DNA of 17,162 nucleotides from Myxococcales bacterium (GCA_020430865.1 JAGQIY010001199.1:1-17162), one strand, 5' to 3'. Counted from the stretch's first letter, positions 8,488 through 16,088 are shown. Numbers and translations are program-made. The notes: generated from the letters alone by a model not told the origin.

Positions 8488-8644
8488 TGCATTTCCTCCA
8501 CTCGACTACGACGGCAAGCGCAGCTCGGGCCTATCTAGCACACAAGCGGCGAAGCCTGGGCTAGCGTTTCCTCGAGAGTCGAAGCGGTCGAGCGGGTCGG
8601 CATCGTGCTCGAGCCGCGTGAGCTGCAAGCAGGCGAACAAGCTT
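8488..8644. other. Gap between the RHS toxin gene and the next minus-strand gene
   Basis: 157 bases with no terminator hairpin on the minus strand. One frame (minus, 8506-8712) stays open across it but overlaps the end of the RHS gene out of frame and has no recognisable product. Readthrough from the RHS gene into the 584-residue gene seems likely. Confidence 0.4.
8494..8499 (-). promoter_or_regulatory. Strong Shine-Dalgarno site of the 584-residue gene
   Basis: The minus strand reads GGAGGA six bases before a GTG codon (8485-8487). This is the best ribosome binding site in the window and fixes the GTG as the start. Confidence 0.8.
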
Positions 8645-9130
8645 CTACTTCGCGTTCTTGTAGCCCTTCTGTGCGTTACTCCAAGATGTGTACTCGTACC
8701 CAAATGGCTCACCGTGGGAGTCGGTGCGTGCCGTCGGTGTCATCGCGTAGGCGGTCTCCAGATCGCTGTCCGTGAAGGAGGGCGATGATCCGCTAGAGTA
8801 AGTCACCGATTCCGAGTGATCGGGACCGTACTGATATTCGATCTCGAACGGGTCCGCGTTGGGATCGGAACCGCGCATATCGTCTGCCAGGCGCTGCATC
8901 GCGCGGTGACAGTTGGGACACGGTGGGAGCTCCCCTTGCACGGTGATCCGTCCCCCCGGCGCACCGTTGGGGTTCGCTTCGCGCAGCGTGTGAGCGAGCT
9001 TTCTTTCCGTATGGCAACGGGCACGACTGCGGAGCGGATCCGGGCAATCCGGGCCCATGCCCGAGACGAACGTGTCCCCGACACTCACACCGTTCACGCC
9101 GCTCGCAGATGTGACGGTCATCGTGTGAGC
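8645..9130 (-). other. Variable C-terminal toxin module of the RHS protein (deaminase-like)
   Basis: This is the part of the RHS gene after the DPMGW core motif, about 161 codons. The His codon of HTE is at 9011-9013; the two Cys codons of PPCPNC are at 8918-8920 and 8909-8911, 31 residues from the His, a spacing normal for zinc deaminases (His and two Cys bind zinc, Glu is the proton shuttle). After the motifs comes a segment rich in Ser, Thr, Tyr and acidic residues. In polymorphic toxins this module is exchanged by recombination just downstream of the conserved core. By eye its base composition is slightly less GC-rich than the flanking housekeeping-type genes; this was not computed. Confidence 0.8.
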
Positions 9131-12100
9131 CCAACCCATCGGGTCGAACCAGGCGATGGGATTCGGTCCGTAGCCATACGGGTTCAACCCCCCGTGCGGG
9201 CCGATGGGGTCGGGACTGATGAACGCACCGGTATCGGGATCATAGTAGCGATAACGGTTGTAGTAGAGCCCTGTCTCCTCATCGGCGAACTGGCCGGGGT
9301 TGCGAAACGGTGTGCGCTCACCGTCAGCTTCCTCTCGCCAGCCGAACAGGTCTTTTCGATAGCCTCCGACCCGGTCCCCCTCGCCACTGACCAGGACTTC
9401 CGGGGCGCCGTTCAGGTCCTCGATGAAGTAAGTCCAGTCCGCTCCGTCACTCGATTGTGCGAACGGACACTCGTTCCTGTGATCGTCGAAGAGGTAGGTC
9501 GTCCTGACCGTTTCGGTGAGGACGTCGACCTCATGGACCAGGCTGATCAGATCCCACACATAGTGGGTGTGTTCCACGATCTGCCAGGTGCCCTCCGGCA
9601 GCCGTCCGAGCACGCGCTTGGACACACGCCGAGCGTACGCGTCGTACTGGAACTCGACTCGGCGACCATCGGGGAGCGCCACAGCGCTCAGCATGCCGTA
9701 GCCGTCCCACTCGAAAAGAGTCTCTCGCTCTTTTCCGTCCTCTTGAGCTTCGCGTCTGCTTACCAGCGCACCACGCTCATCATAATCGTAGACGGTGTTC
9801 CCCCGGCGTATCAGACGGTTCCCCATCTGATAGCTACGTACTGGACCGTCGACCTCGTGGTAATTCCCCGCGGCGTCGACGCTGAGCCTGCGCTCGGCAC
9901 GGCCGTCCGTTTCCTCGAGGACGTGCCTGGTGCCATCGTAAGTGTACTCGAGGTAGTCGTTGACGCCCCGTGTAATGGAGTGGACCTCGTCCATCGCGTC
10001 GTATGAGTACGTGATGCTGAGTTCATCCCGAGCCCCGAGCCACTCCGGCTCCTCCACAGGCGCGGAAGGCTCGCCGTGAGCCGGCAGGACAGCGCGCCGG
10101 ACGAGGCGATTCATTGCATCGTGATCGTCCAGCACCTTCGCTCCACCCGACAGCACGCGCTCGACCGGATCGCCCGCAGCGTCACGCTGCACCTGCAGCA
10201 CGCGTTCTCCCCCGGTCCAGATCTCATCGACATGTCCGGCGGGGCCACGCTTGATCTGCACTTCGTGCCCCAGCGACGTGCGACGGCGGACTTGCCGCGT
10301 CATGGGGTCGTAGTCCGACACCACCTCGTAGCTCCTGCCGTCGACTTCCTGCGTCTGTCTGACGATGTTCCCTACGGCATCACGCTCCCAGCATACGACA
10401 ACGCCCTGGTTCTCGAAACGTACCAGGTCACCGCGCGCGCTGTAGGCGAAGTTGCGCGCCTCGTCGTCGTCGGTAAGCGCCTCCACGATACGACCATGAT
10501 GATCCCGCGTCATCTCGATGCGACGGGCTCCCTCCTCCAGCAGTATCTGCCACCCGCGCAGGTCGTATTCCGCGCGGCGACTGCGACCATCGAACGTCAC
10601 CTCAGCCAGAGGACGCCCAACGCTGTCGCGGTCCAAACGATGAATGGCTCCGCTCGGATCCTCCAGCTCGCAGAGCTGCCCCTCACGGTTGAAGCGACGC
10701 TTGATCACTCCGCCATCTGGAAGGTGGACACGCGCTAGCCATCGTAGTCCCCCCCATTCGAAGCGGGTGGTTCGCCCGTCTGGAGTGGTCACTGAGATGA
10801 GGTTGCCGAGAGCATCGTAGCTCGAGTGCTTGGTTCGCCCCAGGTAGTCGGTTACTGCAACCAGGCGCCCGGCGGGGGAACGCGACCACACGGCGCGTTC
10901 CCCTCCAGGCCCAATCGTGGCTACACGTCGCCCCCAGTAGTCGTACTCCCAACGAACCGTATTGCCTCGCGGATCAGTCCTCGAAGTGCAGTTCCCATGG
11001 TCATCGAAGGTGAGCGCGGTTTGTCCTCCGCACGGATCGACGACATGCGTCACCCTTCCGCGAGCGTCCAGACGGTAGCTCCAGAACGCCCCGTTCTGAT
11101 CCCGGATGCCATCGATGTTGCCGTAGCGATCGCGCGTGTACCGAATCTCTCCCCCAGCAGCATCCGTTGCCCCGAGCACTCGGCCCTCGGGATCGCGCTC
11201 GAACGTCGTCGTCTCACCCTCGATCGTCAACGACTCGAGCTTGCCGGAGTTGTGGTACGTGTACCTGGTCACGACACCTAGCGGGTCCTCCTCCTCCATT
11301 ACCCGCCCAAGGACATTGAACGTCCGGCTGTGGACTCCACCCTCGGGGCTCACCCCCGACTCGACCAAGCCGTTCGGCGCGGCGCCGACTCGCTTCGTCC
11401 CGACCGAGTTGTGCACCTCCGAGTAGTTGGCATCGATGAAGTCGAGCCGACAGTGGTAGATACCTCGCGCGGGAGTCGATCCGTCGGCCAACAGCTCGGG
11501 GAGGTCATCGGCCAGCGCAACATCCTTTCCGTCTGGATAATCGCCCCAGGTCTCGATACAGCGACCCGCACCATCGTAGACGAAGTGAAACGTGAGGCCG
11601 GTCCCGTACCTCAGCCGAACCATGCGGTGCTGCTCGTCGTAGGCGTACTCCACACGATTCCCATCTGCATCCGTGGCGGCGACGAGGTCGCCACGCGCGT
11701 CGTAGGAGTAGCGAGCGAATGTTAGCGTCTGTCCGTTCGGGGCTGGAACGGAGATGGACTGGATGCGGTCCCGGTTCCAGGCGAAGAGGATCTCTCTCCC
11801 AGCGGAGTCGAGGATTCGCTCCAGCCGGCCATCCTTGGCGATCAGATCGAAAGCACCATGGTTCCGGAAGGAGACTCGTGCCAGACGATAGAGCTTGCTG
11901 CCCGAGCTCTCGGGAACGAAGTAGTGACTGAACTCGGTTCCTGGTCGGACGCGATAGCCGTCACCGACTCTCTGTAGGTGCCAGGCCCCATTGAAGGTGG
12001 CGGCGCCTGGGCCAACTGGCTTGTCAAATTCCACACGAAATTGACTACTCGTAACGATGACTTGGCGGCGCGTCTCCTCCAGCGTCCAAGCAAGTGAATG

Positions 12101-12493
12101 CACCCAACCAGGTCCGAAGCCTACCTGCCGATGAAGGCCCTCCGAGCTGAAACGTCGACTGAACCGCAGGTTGATGAAGCCTCGCAGGAAGAGGTCCTCG
12201 GCCGGCACCGTGAACATTTCTCCGGTCGCCACGTTGACCGGGTCACCCGCAGTCAGGGTGTTGCCGCAGCTCGTGCAGGACCCAGTGGACCCCTCACCAC
12301 AAGCGTCGGCGCCATTACCGTCCCCTTCTGCGTTCTCGTCACCGCTTCCGTCACCAGCACCTTCGTTGCCGCTGCCGTTCTTCCCTCCCTTGCCGCCACC
12401 TCCCCCACCATCACCGCCGCCACCCGCGACGAAGGCGCCGGGATTCATACCAGGGGGTGCGGGGATGTTGGGAACGGGAGCAGTTCGAGCCAC
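8645..12493 (-). CDS. RHS/YD-repeat polymorphic toxin with C-terminal deaminase-like tip
   Basis: A 1282-residue protein with a GTG start and no clear ribosome binding site. Residues 1-60 hold a MARTAPVPNIPAPPGMNPG leader followed by a Gly/Asp/Asn-rich stretch; there is no Sec signal peptide or PAAR domain. A small cysteine cluster (65, 73, 76) precedes the DUF6531-type entry motif GDPVNVATGEMF (83-94). Residues ~110-1060 carry many YD repeats of the form YDxxGRxxxxTDxxG, which build the RHS cocoon. The RHS core is at 1067-1121 (ETGLYYNRYRYYDPDTGAF, SPDPIG, LNPYGYGPNPIAWFDPMGW), where members of the family self-cleave just after the DPxG motif. The variable tip, residues ~1122-1282, has His1161-Thr-Glu1163 and Pro-Pro-Cys1192-Pro-Asn-Cys1195, the zinc and catalytic signature of the cytidine deaminase superfamily; the HTE...PPCPNC pattern resembles the BURPS668_1122-type toxin deaminases (Toxin-deaminase family). 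Export route is probably a type VI or related contractile system encoded elsewhere. RHS assignment is firm; the deaminase call is good; substrate unknown. Confidence 0.93.
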   Translation of the reverse strand: MARTAPVPNIPAPPGMNPGAFVAGGGGDGGGGGGKGGKNGSGNEGAGDGSGDENAEGDGNGADACGEGSTGSCTSCGNTLTAGDPVNVATGEMFTVPAEDLFLRGFINLRFSRRFSSEGLHRQVGFGPGWVHSLAWTLEETRRQVIVTSSQFRVEFDKPVGPGAATFNGAWHLQRVGDGYRVRPGTEFSHYFVPESSGSKLYRLARVSFRNHGAFDLIAKDGRLERILDSAGREILFAWNRDRIQSISVPAPNGQTLTFARYSYDARGDLVAATDADGNRVEYAYDEQHRMVRLRYGTGLTFHFVYDGAGRCIETWGDYPDGKDVALADDLPELLADGSTPARGIYHCRLDFIDANYSEVHNSVGTKRVGAAPNGLVESGVSPEGGVHSRTFNVLGRVMEEEDPLGVVTRYTYHNSGKLESLTIEGETTTFERDPEGRVLGATDAAGGEIRYTRDRYGNIDGIRDQNGAFWSYRLDARGRVTHVVDPCGGQTALTFDDHGNCTSRTDPRGNTVRWEYDYWGRRVATIGPGGERAVWSRSPAGRLVAVTDYLGRTKHSSYDALGNLISVTTPDGRTTRFEWGGLRWLARVHLPDGGVIKRRFNREGQLCELEDPSGAIHRLDRDSVGRPLAEVTFDGRSRRAEYDLRGWQILLEEGARRIEMTRDHHGRIVEALTDDDEARNFAYSARGDLVRFENQGVVVCWERDAVGNIVRQTQEVDGRSYEVVSDYDPMTRQVRRRTSLGHEVQIKRGPAGHVDEIWTGGERVLQVQRDAAGDPVERVLSGGAKVLDDHDAMNRLVRRAVLPAHGEPSAPVEEPEWLGARDELSITYSYDAMDEVHSITRGVNDYLEYTYDGTRHVLEETDGRAERRLSVDAAGNYHEVDGPVRSYQMGNRLIRRGNTVYDYDERGALVSRREAQEDGKERETLFEWDGYGMLSAVALPDGRRVEFQYDAYARRVSKRVLGRLPEGTWQIVEHTHYVWDLISLVHEVDVLTETVRTTYLFDDHRNECPFAQSSDGADWTYFIEDLNGAPEVLVSGEGDRVGGYRKDLFGWREEADGERTPFRNPGQFADEETGLYYNRYRYYDPDTGAFISPDPIGPHGGLNPYGYGPNPIAWFDPMGWAHTMTVTSASGVNGVSVGDTFVSGMGPDCPDPLRSRARCHTERKLAHTLREANPNGAPGGRITVQGELPPCPNCHRAMQRLADDMRGSDPNADPFEIEYQYGPDHSESVTYSSGSSPSFTDSDLETAYAMTPTARTDSHGEPFGYEYTSWSNAQKGYKNAK

Positions 12494-12597
12494 GGCCTGA
12501 GTCTACCAGCCCCAAGCAATCGGAGAGCGAGTGGAAAGAGCAAACCCGGCATCAAGCCCTTCCTCTCCGGCTGAGTATCGTACGAGGATGCTGCGCC
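12494..12597. promoter_or_regulatory. Divergent intergenic region between the RHS toxin and MFS genes
   Basis: 104 bases separate the GTG start of the RHS gene (minus) from the TTG start of the MFS gene (plus), so promoters for both probably lie here or extend into the coding ends. No confident -35/-10 pair or operator repeat could be identified. Confidence 0.4.
12584..12588 (+). promoter_or_regulatory. Ribosome binding site that sets the TTG start of the MFS gene
   Basis: GAGGA lies nine bases before a TTG codon at 12598-12600. The open frame continues upstream to a GTG at 12457, but that start would overlap the RHS gene's start and add about 47 Arg/Ser/Glu-rich residues that do not fit an MFS N-terminus. 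Confidence 0.65.
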
Positions 12598-13869
12598 TTG
12601 AACCGCTCCCCGCTCCAGGACTCGGACATTCGCCACGTCTACATCGGCACCCTGCTTCTGGGGCTCGCCTACGGGATCGCGCTCAGCGTGATTGCCGTGT
12701 ATCTGGACGAGCGCGGCTTCGAGAAGCGAGAGATCGGAAACCTGGCCGCCGCTTTCGCCGCCGGGATCGTTCTCTTGAGCATTCCGGCGGGCGCGCTGAT
12801 CCGACGCTTCTCGGCCAAGACGGTCGTGACCTCGGCCGTACTGGCGTACGCAGCGGTGACGCTCGCATTTCCTCACATAAACAGCTTGGTCGGTATAGCT
12901 GGTTTGCGCTTCGTGGACGGCGCGGCCTCGGTGAGCATCTGGGTGAGCTGCGAGACGGTGCTCCTGGCCCGGGCGCAGACCGGCCAGAAGGCGCTCGTTA
13001 CCAGTCTGTACGCCGTGTTCATGGCTCTGGGCTACATCCTGGGACCGCTGCTGAGCCGCGGCCTGGTCGCCCTATGGCCCCTCTCTGCCGCCTTCAGCGT
13101 CGCCGGCGCGCTGGCACTCGGCGTCGGAGTCTATTTCCTCCTCTTCCTGAGTCGCGACGCCGACGCTGCCGCGAGACTGGATCCTGGCGGAGAAGCATCC
13201 AGCGACGTCCAAACCCGACTCGAGAGGGCAGATGGGCCAGCGCGAGAAGCGACGAACGACGACCTCGGCAGCCTGGGCGTCTTGTGGCGAATCAAGACCA
13301 GCTGCTTTGCCACCTTTGCCTACGGCTACTTCCAGGCCAGCGTGGTGCTGTTCCTGCCGCTGTTCCTGATGGCCGAGAAGCACGTTAGCAAGGAGAACAC
13401 GATCTACGTTACCGCGTGTTTCGCCCTGGGCATGGTGCTGTTCACCAACCCCGCGGGTCGCATCGGCGACCGCTTCGGGCACCTGCTCACGATGCGCACG
13501 CTCGCCGTGATCGGCACCCTGATGATCGCGTCCTTCGCCTGGCTCGATAGCTTTCCCTGGATGCTCGTAGCGGTCTTCGTCGCCGGAGCCACGCTGGCCA
13601 GCATCTCGCCAATGAGCCTGGCGCTGCAGGGCCTGGTGGTGCCCGCCAGGGACTACAGCCGCGCGACCGCCATCTACAATGCGTTCTACGCTGCCGGAAT
13701 GCTGATCGGTCCGCCCATCTCGAGCCTGCTGTTCGAGCGGCTCGGGGGCGCGCCGATGCTGCATCACCTCGCGGCGATGTGGTGCGGCTTCATCGGCTTC
13801 ACCCTGATCTTCCGCAAGGACGACCCAGCACACGACGAGCGAACCGCGGTGATTCCACTCCAGCGCTGA
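12598..13869 (+). CDS. Major facilitator superfamily (MFS) transporter, likely exporter
   Basis: A 423-residue inner-membrane protein, a normal MFS length, starting at TTG with GAGGA nine bases upstream. Hydrophobic segments begin immediately (HVYIGTLLLGLAYGIALSVIAVYL) and about 12 are visible, split into two six-helix halves by a charged cytoplasmic loop at residues ~185-232. MFS signature A is recognisable in both halves: AGALIRRFSAKTVV after helix 2 in the first, and GRIGDRFGHLLTMR (from residue 287) in the second. The family moves small solutes using the proton gradient; the overall look (ALGYILGPLLSRG, and PPISSLLFERLGG late in the protein) is that of drug or metabolite efflux members, but the substrate cannot be told. 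It is divergent from the RHS gene and followed by the FG-GAP gene 111 bases later; no functional link to either is evident. Confidence 0.88.
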   Translation: MNRSPLQDSDIRHVYIGTLLLGLAYGIALSVIAVYLDERGFEKREIGNLAAAFAAGIVLLSIPAGALIRRFSAKTVVTSAVLAYAAVTLAFPHINSLVGIAGLRFVDGAASVSIWVSCETVLLARAQTGQKALVTSLYAVFMALGYILGPLLSRGLVALWPLSAAFSVAGALALGVGVYFLLFLSRDADAAARLDPGGEASSDVQTRLERADGPAREATNDDLGSLGVLWRIKTSCFATFAYGYFQASVVLFLPLFLMAEKHVSKENTIYVTACFALGMVLFTNPAGRIGDRFGHLLTMRTLAVIGTLMIASFAWLDSFPWMLVAVFVAGATLASISPMSLALQGLVVPARDYSRATAIYNAFYAAGMLIGPPISSLLFERLGGAPMLHHLAAMWCGFIGFTLIFRKDDPAHDERTAVIPLQR

Positions 13870-13906
13870 GCCCGCGTAGCTCAGGGCAGGGCAGCGCTGC
13901 GCGGGC
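13870..13906 (+). terminator. GC-rich hairpin after the MFS gene, possible terminator
   Basis: GCCCGCG at 13870-13876 can pair with CGCGGGC at 13900-13906 directly behind the MFS stop. Alternatively, the palindrome CAGCGCTG, present at both 13861-13868 and 13892-13899, can form a competing stem. No T-tract follows, so termination is only a possibility. Confidence 0.35.
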
Positions 13907-13980
13907 GCGCGAGAGCTCCCTAGGAGTTTCCACATGATTCCGCAACCAGCGCTGGTCTCGAGGGAGCGGGGAGCGCGGGC

Positions 13981-15372
13981 ATGGACGGCGGCGCGTGCGA
14001 TCCTCCGCCCGACGCGGGCTGCAGTGACGCGGGCGTGGCGTCGCCTCAAGAAGCCTACCTCAAGGCCGACATCTCGCAATCGAGCCTCCAGCTCGGCCGC
14101 TCAGTTGCGATGGACGGCAACACCATCGTGGCCGGCAGTGAGGCGTATCCGCTAGGTAACGGCAACGCGGGCGCAGCCCTGGTCTACACCCGCGACTGCA
14201 ACGGCTGGTCGCTGCAAGCAGTGCTGAAACCAGACAACCCAGGCAACGATCAGTTCGGCCGCAGCGTCGCTATCAGTGGGGATACCATCGTCGTGGGTGC
14301 TCAGGACGAGGACGGACCCGGCGACTCCCGCAGCGACTCCGGCGCCGCCTACGTGTTCACCCGTTGCGGTTCGAGCTGGATGCAGTCCGCCTATCTCACC
14401 GCAAGCAACGCAGGCAACAGCGATCGCTTCGGCCACAAGGTGGCCATCAGCGGTGATCTCATCGTGGTGGGCGCCCCAGAGGAGGACAGCGACGCGACGA
14501 CCATCGACGGCGATCAGCTGAATGACGACGCCAAACAGGCCGGCGCCGCCTATGTCTTCCGCAGGGCTCCTGGCGGGTGGGCCCAAGAGGCATACCTCAA
14601 GGCCAGCAACGCCGAGACGTTCGACAACTTTGGCTTCTCAGTGGGGGTGAGCGGCAACACGATCATCGTAGGCGCCACAGGAGAGGACAGCCCGGCATCC
14701 GGTGTCGATGGCAGCCAGGGCAACGACCCCACCTACACCGAGTCCGGCGCGGTCTACGTCTTCGTTCGTGACGGTTCCGCGTGGTCTCAGCAGGCCTACG
14801 TCAAGGCCAGCAACAATGGCGCCAACCTCTTCCTCGGCGAGTCCCTTGCGATTGACGGCGACACCTTCGTCGCCGGCTCGGTCAACGAGAACAGCGACTC
14901 GACGGGAGTGAACGGCTCGCAGATGTCAGTCTACGAGTCGACGGGCGCGGCCTATGTGTTCTTCCGCAGCGGAACGGCCTGGACTCAGCAAGCGTACGTC
15001 AAGGCGAGCAACACCGGGGCCAACGACAACTTCGGGGAGAGCGTCGCCGTCAGCGGCGATCTGCTGCTGATCGGCGCCCCCAAGGAGGACGGCTCGGTGC
15101 CTGGACTGAACGGCGATGGCACCGACGACGGGACGGATGGCGCAGGCGCCGCGTACCTCTACACACGCACGGGCGACAGCTGGACCTTCAGCACGTACAT
15201 CAAGGCTAGCAGTCCGGGGTTGGCTGATCTGTTCGGAACCGGCGTCGCCATCAGCGGGCCGAGCTTCGTCGTCTCTGCGATGTTCGAAGACAGCGGCGCG
15301 ACGGGCACGAACGGCGACGAGTCCGACAACTCCAAGGGCAATTCTGGTGCGCTGTACGTGTTCAGGCCATAG
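13981..15372 (+). CDS. FG-GAP seven-bladed beta-propeller protein
   Basis: A 463-residue protein; ATG with GGGGAG at 13968-13973, seven bases upstream. After a short Asp/Pro/Ala/Cys-rich leader (DPPPDAGCSDAG) come exactly seven repeats of the pattern F/LGxSVAxSGDxIVVGAxxED, for example LGRSVAMDGNTIVAGS, FGRSVAISGDTIVVGA, FGHKVAISGDLIVVGA, FGFSVGVSGNTIIVGA, LGESLAIDGDTFVAGS, FGESVAVSGDLLLIGA and FGTGVAISGPSFVVSA. Each is followed by a GAAYVFxRxGxxWxQxAYxKASN strand block. Seven repeats predict a closed seven-bladed propeller, and the Asp/Asn-rich loops may bind calcium as in integrin-type FG-GAP repeats. Such proteins are normally secreted or surface lipoproteins in Myxococcota, yet no signal peptide is encoded in this frame, which is closed by a TAG at 13921. 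The gene may be N-terminally truncated. Role unknown; a binding or adhesion function is the usual guess. Confidence 0.82.
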   Translation: MDGGACDPPPDAGCSDAGVASPQEAYLKADISQSSLQLGRSVAMDGNTIVAGSEAYPLGNGNAGAALVYTRDCNGWSLQAVLKPDNPGNDQFGRSVAISGDTIVVGAQDEDGPGDSRSDSGAAYVFTRCGSSWMQSAYLTASNAGNSDRFGHKVAISGDLIVVGAPEEDSDATTIDGDQLNDDAKQAGAAYVFRRAPGGWAQEAYLKASNAETFDNFGFSVGVSGNTIIVGATGEDSPASGVDGSQGNDPTYTESGAVYVFVRDGSAWSQQAYVKASNNGANLFLGESLAIDGDTFVAGSVNENSDSTGVNGSQMSVYESTGAAYVFFRSGTAWTQQAYVKASNTGANDNFGESVAVSGDLLLIGAPKEDGSVPGLNGDGTDDGTDGAGAAYLYTRTGDSWTFSTYIKASSPGLADLFGTGVAISGPSFVVSAMFEDSGATGTNGDESDNSKGNSGALYVFRP

Positions 15373-15375
15373 CCG

Positions 15376-15969
15376 TCATACCTCACCCAACCCGCTGACC
15401 ACTCGTCCCACGAGGCCGTACTCGACCGCCTCGCTAGCGCTCAGCCAGTAGTTGCGATCGCTGTCCTTCTCGATGCGAGCTTCGCTCTGGCCGGTGGCCT
15501 CGGCGAACGTCTCGATCAAGCGCTTGCGCATCAGACCGATCTGCCGCGCTTCGATTTCGACGTCCGCGGCCGGACCACTCATGCCGCCCAGCGGCTGATG
15601 CAGCAGGAAGCGCGTGTTCGGCAGCGCATACCGACGCTCCCGAGGCACACTGGAGTAGATGAGCGCTCCTGCGCTCGCCACCCAACCGGTGCCGATCATG
15701 GACACTGGTGCCGGGATGGCCCGCACCAGATCGAAGATCGTGTCGGCGCTTTCCACGTGTCCCCCCGGCGAGTGGATCACCATGCGAACGGGGCGATCGT
15801 TCTCCGCCGCGAGCGCCAGCAGCTGCGCGCTGGTCGCCTCCGCCACGTCCATCGTGATCTCTCCGAACACGAGCAACGTGCGCGTGCCGAACAAGCGCTC
15901 CTGCAGGTGCCTCGTGTGCGCCACGTCGGGACGCTTCTCGTCTCTCTCGGGTTCGCTCCGCTTGGGCAT
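15376..15969 (-). CDS. ClpP-family serine protease (ATP-dependent Clp protease proteolytic subunit-like)
   Basis: A 197-residue protein, ClpP length. The ATG start fits the family N-terminus (LQERLFGTRTLLVFGEIT, where ClpP has 'LL..RIIFLGG.I'). The triad is intact: Ser99 in TGWVASAGALI (family 'GMAASMGA'), His124 in RFLLHQPLGG, and Asp171 in DSDRNYWLSASEAVEYGLVG (family 'DRDxxMSAxEAxxYGLID'). The substrate-groove motif HSPGGHVESADTIFD is at 66-80. ClpP forms a 14-mer chamber and degrades proteins fed by ClpX or ClpA. This divergent sequence is probably a second paralogue rather than the housekeeping ClpP: it has SAG instead of SMG, and no clpX or tig gene is adjacent. It ends three bases from the FG-GAP stop (convergent), and its start faces an AraC-type gene across about 120 bases. 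Confidence 0.9.
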   Translation of the reverse strand: MPKRSEPERDEKRPDVAHTRHLQERLFGTRTLLVFGEITMDVAEATSAQLLALAAENDRPVRMVIHSPGGHVESADTIFDLVRAIPAPVSMIGTGWVASAGALIYSSVPRERRYALPNTRFLLHQPLGGMSGPAADVEIEARQIGLMRKRLIETFAEATGQSEARIEKDSDRNYWLSASEAVEYGLVGRVVSGLGEV

Positions 15970-16088
15970 GGCTCACAACCTACGGAGTTCACGGCGCTTG
16001 CCCATGGCCAGGGCGCTCGTTGCGAAACAATCGCATACCCAAAGCGCTCGGGACTTGCGGGCCGGGGGTGAGGCGCAATGATCAGTCG
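15970..16088. promoter_or_regulatory. Divergent intergenic region between ClpP-like and AraC-type genes
   Basis: About 119 bases between the two start codons; it must hold the clpP promoter and probably the regulator's. If the regulator begins at one of its alternative starts (GTG 16068 or TTG 16020), the gap is shorter. No clear operator repeat was found by eye. Confidence 0.4.

Noticed and set aside
8506..8712. Minus-strand 68-codon frame spanning the end of the RHS gene and the gap behind it, considered as a small immunity gene
   Set aside because: It overlaps the RHS 3' end out of frame, its first half is Arg/Thr-rich shadow sequence, and no suitable ribosome binding site is seen. Not supportable as a gene.
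8816..10006. 396-codon plus-strand open frame opposite the RHS gene
   Set aside because: Shadow of YD repeats read antisense; no family features and no good ribosome binding site, and the RHS frame is unambiguous.
12360..12450. Simple-sequence tract (CCACC/CCGCC-rich) as a tandem repeat or CRISPR-like element
   Set aside because: It is the coding sequence of the Gly-rich N-terminal stretch of the RHS protein; there is no fixed repeat unit or spacer structure.
12457..12597. Upstream GTG start for the MFS gene at 12457
   Set aside because: It would overlap the RHS start and add a charged 47-residue extension; the TTG at 12598 has a well-spaced GAGGA.
13870..13945. tRNA-like start (GCCCGCGTAGCTCAG) after the MFS gene
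   Set aside because: The acceptor and D-stem resemblance does not continue: no anticodon arm, no T-arm (GTTCGA) and no matching acceptor 3' half at tRNA length.
13981..15372. Repeated ~60-codon units as a DNA repeat array
   Set aside because: The periodicity is that of protein beta-propeller blades; DNA similarity between units is explained by conserved FG-GAP codons.
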